Shown: positions 25,544 to 34,366 of the stretch, piece by piece
How positions within the stretch are numbered: the first letter of the stretch is position 1
How the letters are laid out: each line of letters opens with the position of its first letter
Assembly: GCF_001243895.1 (NCBI RefSeq)
Contig: NZ_LN851186.1
Location: 3,760,424-3,812,788 of the forward strand
Direction of reading: 5' to 3'
Origin: Bacillus testis
GTDB taxonomy: Bacteria > Bacillota > Bacilli > Bacillales > DSM-1321
DNA: 52,365 nt
The notes under the pieces: model-generated
What the model was told of the DNA's origin: nothing
Database searches by the model: none
The model's input: the letters and a program-made list of their open reading frames with translations, nothing else
Made by a program: the position numbers and the translations under genes

Positions 25544-27595
25544 TTATTTAGCGATGTTCAGCGGAAGAATATAAGGTTCATTCGCTTCCCCGCCGGCTAC
25601 ATAGCCATAGAGGGAGGTGTTACTGTCAGAAATAATTTGATACCACGTATAATCACTTTTCTTTTCACTACCTAGGACAGCCACCACAAATCCCGGACGA
25701 GGGTAGCGATAAAGTTTATTGCTCTCGTTCACTTCAGCGCTAGAGCGAACTTGTAGCCCTACAGCGGATGTCACTTCATAGAGTTGGTACGGAGTTGGGT
25801 TATTCACATAATCCTTTCCGCCCGCTCCGGCATCCAAACGGTATTCAATCCCGCCGATTTTCTGCCCCCAATATTGGTCGCTCGCATAGCGGACATTGAC
25901 TCCATTCACCTTATTCCCCGGCTGCGCTCCATTGGCATACCCGGCATCGCCAGGAAGATAGTTTTTGTTAAGGTAGCCGGTCGCCAGTTCCTTGATGCTT
26001 TCTTTTACATCTGGAAATACTGTACCCGAACCGGTCTTTCCGTCTATGACTGACATGCCGAAGATATTATTTTTGGATTGGGCAACAGCGCTCATTCCAT
26101 ATTTACTTTCAAGAATAGCCTGTGACAAGACGGTCAGTGCATTGATTTTATAGGTGCTTTCCGCATCTTTTAACGCTTGTCCCAAGTGAAGCAGCTTGCT
26201 TTTCTTAGTTGCATCTTTGTACTGAGCATCCGTCGATGATAAAGCCTCCACTTTTTTCAATTCCCGGTCGATGATCTGGTCCAGCTCAGCAGCCGTGTAA
26301 TTCGTTGCCGTCCGGTAAGGAAGCATATTGAAGTATTGGGAAAAGGAAGCGACCTGGACGCCATTGCTATTCGTGAAGTTCTTTCCGTCCCAACTATAGT
26401 AATTTCCCGCAGCGACAGCCGCAGGCGCTTTTCCATAGAAGTAGTTTGTAAAGGTCTTTTTTGTATAGTTATAAACATAGTGGTACACATCATGATTGGC
26501 ATCCACTTTATAATAGGATTTTTGATTGGAGGCAAGGGTCGCAGCAGGAATCAGTGTTACCTCTGTATGTTTCACGTAAAAAGGCTGGCCTGCGACCTTG
26601 ACGGCAACGCCTGTATCATCGGAGCTGACATATTCCATTTCATTGCCTGGGCCAAGCCCCATCGCATGTGATGTAAACGTGGCATCCGGGTAAATAGGGG
26701 TTGCGGCTCCGCTCGTCGCTGAAGCAATGACAACTCCGCCGTTCATCTTGATGATCTTGCCGTCCTTCAACAGAACCTGATTGGCAGCTTTGCCAAAATA
26801 GCATTCCGCTTCAGAAAAGGAATCATACGATTGATCCGATTCCGTCACTTTACCGGCCGTGTCAACCGTGCCAAGAATATAGGCTTTCTTCTCGACAGGA
26901 ACAGTTGGAGGTATAGGGTCTCCCGGTGTCACCGGCGGCTGGCCAGGCGGTGTCGGCGTCACTGGCGGCAGCGTGGCCGGCGGCTCGACAACAGGCGGTG
27001 TGGTTGTCCTTTCATCATGGTTCTTTTTCACTTGCAGCATGCGGTAAATGAAAGCAGCGGCATGCTCTCGTGTAGCCGGATCATTCGGCCGGAATTCGTT
27101 TTTAGTGTTTCCGAAGATGATCTTATGCCCGACCATCCGCGCCACGATCGTTTTGGAGCGGATCTGGCTGTTATCGGCAAACGTCAATTTTCCCGTCACG
27201 GCAGGCACCTTTAAGTAATCGAGCGCATTATTGATCATGGCTGCCATTTGTTCACGCGTGATTTGGTCGTTCGGCTTAAATAGATTGCCTGCATAGCCAT
27301 TGACAATCTTAGCTTTTGCCGCGGCATTAATGCCTTGGGCAAGCGAGGATGATGTAGGGACATCCTTGAAGATTGGCTGCCCGTTCGGCAATTTCAGCGC
27401 CCTTTGCAGCAAGGCGGCGAACTCCCCTCTTGTGACTTTTCTATAAGGCGCAGGATCTCCATTCTTATCCCCCATCAGGATTTTCTGGTCCATCATCGCC
27501 TTCATTTCAGCAGAAATGGGCGCGGCGGCATGGACAGCAGGCAGGAATGACAGCAGCAACAGGCAACTAAGAAACAATGATACTAGCTTTTTCAT
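25544..27595 (-). CDS. SLH-anchored endo-beta-N-acetylglucosaminidase (GH73), paralogue 1
   Basis: A wall hydrolase of 683 residues that should cut the glycan strands of peptidoglycan. Signal peptide to about residue 23; SLH repeats at about 27-72, 77-130 and 138-190; a Pro/Thr/Val-rich linker (about 197-235); a 200-residue module shared with the two paralogues (about 238-430); the GH73 domain (about 435-600) with probable catalytic E496 in AILESKYGMS and the NNIFGM and RYASDQYWGQKI motifs; and an SH3-like tail (about 610-680). The ATG at 27595 follows aaaggag; the upstream in-frame GTG lacks a ribosome site. Compared with the paralogues it has a longer linker and less typical SLH1 (DKNGDPAPYRKV). 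Confidence 0.92.
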   Translation of the reverse strand: MKKLVSLFLSCLLLLSFLPAVHAAAPISAEMKAMMDQKILMGDKNGDPAPYRKVTRGEFAALLQRALKLPNGQPIFKDVPTSSSLAQGINAAAKAKIVNGYAGNLFKPNDQITREQMAAMINNALDYLKVPAVTGKLTFADNSQIRSKTIVARMVGHKIIFGNTKNEFRPNDPATREHAAAFIYRMLQVKKNHDERTTTPPVVEPPATLPPVTPTPPGQPPVTPGDPIPPTVPVEKKAYILGTVDTAGKVTESDQSYDSFSEAECYFGKAANQVLLKDGKIIKMNGGVVIASATSGAATPIYPDATFTSHAMGLGPGNEMEYVSSDDTGVAVKVAGQPFYVKHTEVTLIPAATLASNQKSYYKVDANHDVYHYVYNYTKKTFTNYFYGKAPAAVAAGNYYSWDGKNFTNSNGVQVASFSQYFNMLPYRTATNYTAAELDQIIDRELKKVEALSSTDAQYKDATKKSKLLHLGQALKDAESTYKINALTVLSQAILESKYGMSAVAQSKNNIFGMSVIDGKTGSGTVFPDVKESIKELATGYLNKNYLPGDAGYANGAQPGNKVNGVNVRYASDQYWGQKIGGIEYRLDAGAGGKDYVNNPTPYQLYEVTSAVGLQVRSSAEVNESNKLYRYPRPGFVVAVLGSEKKSDYTWYQIISDSNTSLYGYVAGGEANEPYILPLNIAK

Positions 27596-27755
27596 GAAAG
27601 TCTCCTTTTTTTGGTAATAACCCACTCTTAAAATATATCAGACTTCTTTTTGTTTTTCCATTTTGTTTCCATACTAGTAAACGAATACTAGAAAAGACTT
27701 TATATGAAAAAGAAATGAAGGCTGTCCATTAGAAAGCAACAAGAAGGTTATTCCC

Positions 27756-27767
27756 TCTCTATAGAGA
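27756..27767. promoter_or_regulatory. 12-bp perfect palindrome upstream of a lipoprotein gene
   Basis: TCTCTATAGAGA lies about 40 bp before the lipoprotein start. It has operator-like geometry, but no regulator is identified. Confidence 0.25.
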
Positions 27768-27806
27768 ATAGTAAAGTAAATAACTGTAAAACGGGGGGGA
27801 GACATT

Positions 27807-28256
27807 ATGAGGCTAGGTATTCTATATCTTTCACTATTTTCACTATTCATTATTGCCGGGTGTACGAGTGATCCTGCAACATCTAAAGAAGACCAATGGA
27901 AGGATAACAGTCCTGCCTTTTCATCTGATTTTGGCAATATGTTTGGTAAAGATGGCAGGATTGGAATTATCGGAAGCAAAAAAATTCCTAAAGAAGGCCA
28001 AAAATGGATGTGGCATTTTTGGGGTACAGAAGAGATCACGACCAAACACTGGAAGGTGAAAGCGACTAAGCAAGGGGCAAAGGATGAAATAAATCCAATC
28101 ATTCAGAAGGATGACGTTTTAACAGCAAGAGGGAAAGACATTAACGGCCATGCTCGTTCGGCTGTCAAATTTCCTTCTTCAGGCCTTTGGAAATTACAAG
28201 TATTTATAGATGGTCATTTTTTTGATGAAATGATTGTTGATATAGAACAGCAATAG
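27807..28256 (+). CDS. Small lipoprotein, DUF4871-like
   Basis: This 149-residue protein carries a lipoprotein signal: hydrophobic segment LGILYLSLFSLFIIAGC with the lipobox ending at Cys19. The mature part is about 130 residues with a beta-sandwich look (KMWHFWG-type aromatic stretch at about 67-72, WKLQVFIDGHFFDEMIVDI at the end). The layout resembles Bacillus lipoproteins annotated with DUF4871, a tentative match. The ATG follows ggggggag. It stands as a separate gene and its function is unknown; a place on the outer face of the membrane is the only firm inference. Confidence 0.75.
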   Translation: MRLGILYLSLFSLFIIAGCTSDPATSKEDQWKDNSPAFSSDFGNMFGKDGRIGIIGSKKIPKEGQKWMWHFWGTEEITTKHWKVKATKQGAKDEINPIIQKDDVLTARGKDINGHARSAVKFPSSGLWKLQVFIDGHFFDEMIVDIEQQ

Positions 28257-28320
28257 GCCATCACCAATGAAGATTGAAATGAAAAACGAATGAACGGCTT
28301 AACAAAGGGAGTTGGTAGGT

Positions 28321-28779
28321 TTGTATAAAGATAAGCTAGACATCATAAATCACTATGAGGCGTCTATTGACTGGGTTAAACGTTTAAGAGAGTTACCTGA
28401 AGAAAGATGGCGGACACAGGTAGATCAAGACAAATGGACGATTGCTGAAATTATAGGACACTTCATTCCTTGGGATGAATTTGTAATCCGACAACGTATT
28501 CCTTACTTATTCAAAGATGCCCAATTGCCTGCAAGTCCAGATGCTGAACTAGTGAACCAACAAGCAGCGGAAGAGAGCAGGAATAGATCAAAGGATGAAA
28601 CAATCGATTTATTTATTGTTAATAGGGAAAGCCTTGTTAGGTCATTATATGATTTACCTGATGAGCTTTGGACACAGGATCTATTCAAGCGGAAGAAAAA
28701 AATATCGCTAATTGATTATTTTTCAGGATTAGTAGCGCACGATTATCATCATTTTAGACAAATACAAAGAGTCTTATGA
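28321..28779 (+). CDS. DinB-family protein
   Basis: This four-helix-bundle protein of 152 residues belongs to the DinB/YfiT superfamily, cytoplasmic proteins with a three-His metal site that often act as thiol-dependent transferases. Visible marks are EERWRTQVDQDKWTIAEIIGH (first His, about residue 46) and the C-terminal LVAHDYHHFRQIQ, which supplies the other His ligands. I chose the TTG at 28321 because aaagggag lies 9 nt before it; the TTG three codons earlier is too close to that site. The name is historical and does not imply DNA repair. Substrate unknown. Confidence 0.82.
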   Translation: MYKDKLDIINHYEASIDWVKRLRELPEERWRTQVDQDKWTIAEIIGHFIPWDEFVIRQRIPYLFKDAQLPASPDAELVNQQAAEESRNRSKDETIDLFIVNRESLVRSLYDLPDELWTQDLFKRKKKISLIDYFSGLVAHDYHHFRQIQRVL

Positions 28780-28832
28780 TGTTGTAGAGCTAGTTCATTA
28801 GTAGAACTTTTAACAAACTACGGCTAGAGGGT

Positions 28833-28856
28833 GGCTGCTAATCAGCAGCCTTTTTT
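28833..28856 (+). terminator. Terminator after the DinB-family gene
   Basis: ggctgcta/atcagcagcc hairpin followed by tttttt. Confidence 0.88.
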
Positions 28857-29002
28857 CTATTCTGCAAACAAGCCAGCCATATAAGACAAACTTATCGATA
28901 TGCATAATGAATCGATCTTTTTCATTGGATTTTATCCTTGTTATGATAAATATGGAAAGTATCATGCTCAAGTAATCAAAGAAAGATGGAGGCGAATAAA
29001 CA

Positions 29003-29473
29003 GTGCAGTATGCCATCAAACCAATTGCCGTTGTCAATAATAGCCGAAAAGAAATTGAAGATGATGATTGGGGTTCCGTCATCTCCACTATTGAACTTGC
29101 TGAAAATATGACTGAATCTTCCTTGAAAGGGATTGAAGAATTCTCTCACTTAGAAATCATTTTTTACTTTCATAAGGTACCAGACGAAAAAATTCAGCAT
29201 GAAGCAAGACACCCAAGAAACAATAAAGAGTATCCTGAGGTTGGAATCTTTGCGCAAAGGGGCAAAAATAGGCCGAATAAATTAGGTGTAACGCTTGTTG
29301 AACTGATTGAACGTAAGCAGCGGACTTTAATCGTTAAAGGATTAGATGCCATCGACGGAACGCCCATTATCGATATTAAGCCAGTCATGAAAGAGTTCCT
29401 GCCAAACAATGAAATCAAACAGCCGAATTGGTCAATCTCCTTGATGGAACATTATTGGGGAGATGAACAGTAA
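29003..29473 (+). CDS. trmO: tRNA methyltransferase TrmO family (TsaA/YaeB-like)
   Basis: TrmO methylates N6 of threonylcarbamoyl-adenosine at position 37 of certain tRNAs, using S-adenosylmethionine. The 156-residue protein has the single beta-barrel family pattern: IKPIAVVNNSR at the start, LEIIFYFH, RHPRNNKEYPEVGIFAQRGKNRPNKLG (the signature, about 69-95) and GLDAIDGTPIIDIKP (about 112-126). The start is a GTG at 29003 with ggagg 10 nt upstream. Short Firmicute members lack the C-terminal extension of the E. coli enzyme, as here. Tyr is replaced by Val after DIKP, a small departure from the usual DIKPY. Confidence 0.85.
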   Translation: MQYAIKPIAVVNNSRKEIEDDDWGSVISTIELAENMTESSLKGIEEFSHLEIIFYFHKVPDEKIQHEARHPRNNKEYPEVGIFAQRGKNRPNKLGVTLVELIERKQRTLIVKGLDAIDGTPIIDIKPVMKEFLPNNEIKQPNWSISLMEHYWGDEQ

Positions 29474-29656
29474 TTCGTTTGCTTCTTCTGCCGGGGCGTT
29501 GATCCAAGAAGGATTCATGCCCTTTTGTATTTGATCTAAGGCTTAAGGCTGATCTTTTTTTAGACTCTAGATGTATCAAAAGAGCAGCCAAATACTGTTA
29601 AAATATTCCTGTATCAATACATTGGTTTATTGTTTGTATATGGATAGGAGGAAATA

Positions 29657-30052
29657 ATGATGAAAAAAGGTTTTATGCTATTGATAGCCGCTATTGGCTT
29701 ATCTTTATTTTTAGTTGGGTGCAGTAAAGAAAAAGATGACTTTGGCATTGGGAAAGCCCAAAAGATCGAAGTGGTCTCAGCAGATAATCCAGAAGTGGTT
29801 TTACATGTGATCGAAAATAAAGATGAGGTCCATGGATTTGTTGAAAAACTGAAAATCAATAAATGGAGTGCGGAAGATCTTCCTTCAGATGCAACTAAAG
29901 GGGCCATGTATAAACTGTACCAAGAAGATACTGTCAAACTTGGAGAATCTAAAACAGATGAAAAAGGGCTCAAACAAATCGCTACTATGATTACGTATAA
30001 AGACCGGCCTTTTATCAAACTCAGCACCAAAAAAACTAACTTTGAACTTTAA
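29657..30052 (+). CDS. Lipoprotein with probable 3' frameshift
   Basis: This 131-residue protein opens with a clear lipoprotein signal (LLIAAIGLSLFLVGC, Cys22). The mature part has pattern EVVSADNPEVVLHVIENKDEVHGFVEKL and ends abruptly at KKTNFEL. Just before the stop lies an A7 run (30029-30035). With six A's the frame would continue ...KKLTLNFKIPKDVAEDLANKQSE to a stop at 30101. That tail reads like true protein, so the gene has probably lost its last 15-20 residues through a one-base insertion, or the base is a sequencing error. The family is not recognised; it resembles small stress-type lipoproteins of Bacillus. The ribosome site is ataggagg. Confidence 0.7.
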   Translation: MMKKGFMLLIAAIGLSLFLVGCSKEKDDFGIGKAQKIEVVSADNPEVVLHVIENKDEVHGFVEKLKINKWSAEDLPSDATKGAMYKLYQEDTVKLGESKTDEKGLKQIATMITYKDRPFIKLSTKKTNFEL

Positions 30053-30247
30053 AATTCCTAAAGATGTAGCTGAAGACCTGGCAAATAAGCAAAGTGAATA
30101 AGGCAAGCCGCAGCCACTTAACAGATGCCGGCAAGGTCAATCCTGCTTAGGCCGCCCATTTTTTTGGATGATAAAACCGATCTATTTCTCCATTTCAAAA
30201 ATAACCGTTGCCGCGGCTTTCCCCGATTACGAGAGTGGCTTTTGCTA

Positions 30248-30287
30248 AAGCATCTATCGCTTCCGCAAGCTTGGATAGATGCTTTTT
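30248..30287 (+). terminator. Terminator downstream of the lipoprotein gene
   Basis: Stem aagcatctatc / gatagatgctt followed by ttt. It lies about 150 bp after the extended lipoprotein frame, converging with the TetR gene. Confidence 0.8.
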
Positions 30288-30376
30288 GTGCATTTCACTG
30301 AACCTCTAGTTGTATAGACTCTTAAATAAATTGGTTGGCCAGTGCTTAAAGAACACGTCAAATTTAATAGCTATGT

Positions 30377-30958
30377 TCAATTTAAATATGGCCCATAAAA
30401 TGAAATTTCAAATAAATCTTTCGCCATTTCTCTCGGGGATTTTTCATAATTGTCGTTTATCCAAAACAGAATCATCTCAAGGTATGCGCCGGTTAAATAA
30501 GCTTTAAAAAAACGAGTATCCACTCTAAAAGTACGATTTTGGTTTTTTATATAGTGGACACCTTCTAGAACATATTGGCCCACGATTTCTTTTACGCCAT
30601 AGATAAATAACGCATCTGGTTGGGAAACAAAAAAGGCTTCATAGGCATAATGTTTCTCTTTGATGTGTTCGAAAAAAGTAGTCAATAATCTTAAAAGTTC
30701 CTCACTTGATAGTTCTGTGAGAGGTTTGGGATTACCAATTACTAATGCCGCTTTCAAATCCTTTAAAACCGTTTCATGCACTTCCAACCTGAGTTGTTGG
30801 ATATCTTTATATAATTTATAAAAGGTAGGTCTGGTTACATGAGCCTCATCACATAAATGTTGGATGGTAAAATGGTCTAATCCTTTTACCTTTAATATTA
30901 AATATGCCTCATGCAACTTCTCTCTAGATTTTTGCTTTCTCGGATCGATTCGTGTCAT
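30377..30958 (-). CDS. TetR/AcrR-family transcriptional regulator
   Basis: This DNA-binding dimeric repressor has 193 residues. The N-terminal helix-turn-helix (about 10-55) shows TIQHLCDEAHVTRPTFYKLYKDI. The C-terminal ligand/dimer domain (TetR_C_7-like) has LRLLTTFFEHIKEKHYAYEAFF and FFKAYLTGAYLEMILFWI. The ATG follows agaaggtg. No transporter or enzyme gene is adjacent on the same strand, so the regulated target is not obvious; the right-hand gap to 31394 could hold its operator. It lies in an AT-rich stretch (30.3-31.9 kb) with base use unlike the SLH genes, perhaps acquired later. Confidence 0.88.
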   Translation of the reverse strand: MTRIDPRKQKSREKLHEAYLILKVKGLDHFTIQHLCDEAHVTRPTFYKLYKDIQQLRLEVHETVLKDLKAALVIGNPKPLTELSSEELLRLLTTFFEHIKEKHYAYEAFFVSQPDALFIYGVKEIVGQYVLEGVHYIKNQNRTFRVDTRFFKAYLTGAYLEMILFWINDNYEKSPREMAKDLFEISFYGPYLN

Positions 30959-31394
30959 TTATTTATCACCTTCTTCTATCTTAACATGTAACCAAATGGA
31001 GCGGCATTTCTTTCTATTCAAAGAGTAAGGGGGACATCAGTAGACCATTTGAGTTTGCAAGTTAATCATCTTAAACAAACAGGGTTGTCGATCTAATTAC
31101 GCTATACGATGGGTGACAATAAAGACCATGGTGGATTTTAATAAAATGAAACTTTAAAGCGATGATAAAGCAATTATGTGGGTGGAAGATGGTACGATTT
31201 TAAGATCAATGCCCGTTTCTGTTGAACTTCTTTTGACAGTAAGAGCAGTTTAGTGGTATTACATTTTGATATGTATAAAACTTTTATTAATTATTTTTGG
31301 CATAGCATAGCCCTATTCAATTCATGTAATATCGAAGTAAGTCCATATGTTCCAAGCAATGCATTAATCATCAGAAGTAAGGAGAAAGTTAATA
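30959..31394. other. 436-bp gap with no recognisable gene
   Basis: AT-rich sequence between the divergent TetR and GNAT genes. All frames are broken. One readable stretch on the plus strand (WVEDGTILRSMPVSVELLLTV, from about 31178) may be a decayed gene piece, but nothing confirms it. No strong hairpin was seen. Confidence 0.5.
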
Positions 31395-31940
31395 ATGAGA
31401 TTAGAGAGTAAAAGAATTTATTTACGGCCTCTTTGTCGGTTAGATGCCCCCATTATGTTAGAAAGTACAATGGACAAAGAAATGCGTTATATGACTGGAA
31501 CTCATTCTAATTTTTCTTTGGAGCAAATTAAGGCACATATAGATCATATAAATAATGATTCAAGTCGTTATGATTTCGCTATTTGCTTAAAAAGCAGTGA
31601 CGAAATGATTGGAGAGCTATCGATATTAGATATTGATAAGGAGAACAAAAAAGCAGGATTCAGAATATCGATGGTTTCCATTTCTTTGACAGGAAAAGGA
31701 TATGGAACAGAAGCAATTAAAATAGCTCTAAGTTTTGTTTTTGAGCAACTCCAATTAAATCGTTTACAGTTAGAAGTATTTAGTCATAATTCACGTGGAA
31801 TTAGAGCCTATGAAAAAGTTGGGTTTGTAAAAGAAGGAGTCTTACGTCAATCTTTATATTACAATAACGCATACTCAGATGAAATTATTATGGCAATCCT
31901 TAAAGGTGATTATAAAAATAGGCTAGTGCATGATACTTAA
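31395..31940 (+). CDS. GNAT-family N-acetyltransferase (RimJ/RimL-like)
   Basis: It transfers an acetyl group from acetyl-CoA to an amine, in the cytoplasm. The 181-residue protein begins with the RimJ/L-type opening RLESKRIYLRPLCRLDAP. It has the IGELSILDIDKENKKAGF strand pair, the acetyl-CoA loop SLTGKGYGTEAIKIAL (about 98-113) and the C-terminal NSRGIRAYEKVGFVKEGVLRQ. This group includes ribosomal-protein and small-molecule (antibiotic, polyamine) acetyltransferases; which one cannot be told. The ATG follows aaggag. Base use is AT-rich like the TetR gene. It ends at a bidirectional terminator. Confidence 0.88.
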   Translation: MRLESKRIYLRPLCRLDAPIMLESTMDKEMRYMTGTHSNFSLEQIKAHIDHINNDSSRYDFAICLKSSDEMIGELSILDIDKENKKAGFRISMVSISLTGKGYGTEAIKIALSFVFEQLQLNRLQLEVFSHNSRGIRAYEKVGFVKEGVLRQSLYYNNAYSDEIIMAILKGDYKNRLVHDT

Positions 31941-31961
31941 ACAAACTGAAGCATAAAAATA

Positions 31962-32018
31962 CTCCCCATCAGGGAGACAGATCTCATTTTTCATCTGCCT
32001 TCCTGATGGGGAGCTTTT
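31962..32018. terminator. Bidirectional terminator between GNAT and an SLH gene
   Basis: A 12-bp stem ctccccatcagg / cctgatggggag sits between convergent genes, with a tttt run on the plus strand and ttttt on the minus strand. Confidence 0.88.
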
Positions 32019-32048
32019 CGTGAAAACGGTTGTTCCGTTATATACTCT

Positions 32049-34022
32049 TTATTTGACGATTGGCAACGGTCTTGTCTGCTGTGCGGATAGATAGCCGAAT
32101 GCCTCTTCCCTGCTGTCGGAAAGAATGCGCCGGTATCCTCCTTCACCGCCGGTTGCAGCCACAATGAAGCCCTCGCCCGGATAGCTGTATAGGTTGCCGG
32201 AAGTGCTTGAAGCTGCACGATAGACGGTTGCCGGGCCGGTTGTTTCAAAGAGTTGGTAAAGCGAGCTGTTGTTGATGAAATCCTTGCCGCCCATTTCCTT
32301 ATCCAACTCATACATATGGCCTGCTATCTTCTGGCCCCAGTATGGATCGGACGCATAACGGACGTTGGCGCCCCTTGCTTTATTTCCCAATATGCCGCCG
32401 TTGGCATAGTTGCCTGTCTGCGGGATATAGTTTTTGTTCAGGTAGGATTCGGAAAGCTCTTTAATGGAATCGCCAGGCGTTTTGTATTTTTTTCGGTTCT
32501 TGGAGCCGGAATCGTATACTTGCAGTCCGAAGAGATTGTTTTCGCTTTGTGCGATCGGGCTCATGCCATAATCGCTCTCTGAAATCCCTTTTGCCAATAC
32601 CATCATTGCATTTAATTTATGGTATCTCTCGTAGTCTTTCAGCGTCTTGCCGATGCCGAGCAGCTTACTTTTCTTGGTGGCATCTTTATAGCGGGCATAC
32701 GCTTTCGGATTGCTCTTGTAGAGGCTCTCTTTTTCTTTCAATCTCTTTAGGACAATCGCATCAATCTCTGCAGCGCTATAATTGGTGCTTGTGCGGTATG
32801 GCAGAACGTTGAAATACTGGTTGAAAGTCCCCACCGCTACTCCTTGTTCATTGGTGAAATGGACGCCATCCCAGCTGTAATATTTCACGCCTGTCTGGAA
32901 GCTGGACGGAGCCTTTCCATATATATAGCTGGCATATGAATCTGTCAAATTCGAATAGACGGTATGCTTTAGATTGCCTTGGGCATCACTGATATAGAAA
33001 GAACGGCCTTTCATGGCTGCTGAAGGGACTAGGTAGGCGTCGCTGCTCTTGACATAGCCAAGCTGCCCTGCCGCCTTCACTGTGATGGCATTTTCATCGG
33101 AAGTGACATACTCCAGTTCGCTTCCGTACTGCATTCCCAGTATGACTGTCTTCATGTCGCTTTTAAACAAAGTCGTTGCGCCGCCTGATTTTGGCGTTTT
33201 TGCGACCGCCACCCCGCTGTTCATTTTGATGATGCGATTATCGAGCATGACAACATAATTGCTGTTTGCCGAAAGGGCCGATGCAGCTTCTCCCAACGTT
33301 TGATAGCTTTGCCCGGTCGGTTTTGTATTCCCTGAGGCGTCAACTGTCGCGATCACATACCGATTATTCGCAGGCGTTGGCGTTGGTGTTGGTGCCGTCG
33401 GATTGGCTGGCGCCGGAGTCCCCGGAAGATCCTCTACATTGCTGGCTTCCATCATCCGGTATATAAAGGCAGCTGCGTGTTCGCGTGTGGCTTCTTCTTG
33501 AGGCTTGAATACGAAACCGCCTGCAGTCGGATAGCCGGCTATGATTCCGTGCCCGACCATGCTTTGCACAGCGGCGCGCGCTTTAATATCATCGTTATCC
33601 AAGAATGATAGCGTTGCTGTCTTTTTGGCTATATGTGCATAATCGAGCGCCCGGTCGATCATGATCGCCATTTGTTCACGCGTGATCAACTGTTCGGGCC
33701 CGAATGTAGTGGTTGTGAATCCTGTCACGATGCCGGCAGCAGCTGCCGCGTTAATCCCGGCTGCCAGTGCGGACTTAGGGGCTACATCGTTGAATTGCTG
33801 CTTCCCTTCCGGTAGGGACAATGCCCGATATAGGAAGGTTGCAAACTCCCCCCTTTTTACTTTAGCGAATGGAGCCAGGCTTCCATCTGCGTAACCTGTG
33901 ATAATTCCCTGTTTAACCATGGACTGCATTTCCTTGCTGGCTGAATAAGATGCAGCATGGGCAAACGGTGTTAGGGTCAATAGTAATATGAAACTTAGAA
34001 ATACTGAAGTAAGCTTTCTCAT
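32049..34022 (-). CDS. SLH-anchored endo-beta-N-acetylglucosaminidase (GH73), paralogue 2
   Basis: A secreted wall hydrolase of 657 residues. Signal peptide to about 23; SLH repeats at about 27-72, 77-130 and 140-192; short Pro/Thr linker (about 200-219); the shared 200-residue module (about 221-415) with IIKMNSGVAVA, ELEYVTSDE and KGRSFYISD; GH73 domain (about 418-585) with probable catalytic E482 in GISESDYGMS, plus NNLFGL and RYASDPYWGQKI; SH3-like tail (about 590-655). The ATG follows aaaggag. A perfect SigD promoter lies about 55 bp upstream (34075-34101), which ties expression to the motility/autolysin regulon. It is the middle member of a three-gene paralogous family. Confidence 0.93.
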   Translation of the reverse strand: MRKLTSVFLSFILLLTLTPFAHAASYSASKEMQSMVKQGIITGYADGSLAPFAKVKRGEFATFLYRALSLPEGKQQFNDVAPKSALAAGINAAAAAGIVTGFTTTTFGPEQLITREQMAIMIDRALDYAHIAKKTATLSFLDNDDIKARAAVQSMVGHGIIAGYPTAGGFVFKPQEEATREHAAAFIYRMMEASNVEDLPGTPAPANPTAPTPTPTPANNRYVIATVDASGNTKPTGQSYQTLGEAASALSANSNYVVMLDNRIIKMNSGVAVAKTPKSGGATTLFKSDMKTVILGMQYGSELEYVTSDENAITVKAAGQLGYVKSSDAYLVPSAAMKGRSFYISDAQGNLKHTVYSNLTDSYASYIYGKAPSSFQTGVKYYSWDGVHFTNEQGVAVGTFNQYFNVLPYRTSTNYSAAEIDAIVLKRLKEKESLYKSNPKAYARYKDATKKSKLLGIGKTLKDYERYHKLNAMMVLAKGISESDYGMSPIAQSENNLFGLQVYDSGSKNRKKYKTPGDSIKELSESYLNKNYIPQTGNYANGGILGNKARGANVRYASDPYWGQKIAGHMYELDKEMGGKDFINNSSLYQLFETTGPATVYRAASSTSGNLYSYPGEGFIVAATGGEGGYRRILSDSREEAFGYLSAQQTRPLPIVK

Positions 34023-34074
34023 CCTGTTCTCCTTTCAAAATTTCACTAGATCTTACATACTGTGTATCTAACAT

Positions 34075-34101
34075 ATATCGGCAGAAAACAGGATTTTTTT
34101 A
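34075..34101 (-). promoter_or_regulatory. SigD-type promoter of SLH-GH73 paralogue 2
   Basis: The minus strand has TAAA, exactly 15 nt, then GCCGATAT, identical to the B. subtilis SigD consensus. The start codon is 52 nt downstream. In B. subtilis the autolysin lytD, also a glucosaminidase, is SigD-controlled. Confidence 0.8.
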
Positions 34102-34279
34102 CCCTTTAATACTGTAAATCTACTAAATTCCATATAAACGTAATAGAAAATGGGTTAGTAATCGTGCTTATTCTCTTACGAAAATAGGTATATAGCTTAA
34201 TCCATATCCTAAATCAACCAAATAATAGGATAATAGTAGATTCCGATTCACACTCTTATTCTATCTAATTGCTTATAGA

Positions 34280-34311
34280 AAAAGGACCGCATTGAAAAAA
34301 GCGGTCCTTTT
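34280..34311 (-). terminator. Terminator after SLH-GH73 paralogue 3
   Basis: Stem aaaaggaccgc / gcggtcctttt; on the minus strand T's follow. Confidence 0.88.
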
Positions 34312-34366
34312 CTAACGATCACTATGACTCCCATTTAAATGCTAGAGTCAACGATCCCGTTTTATT

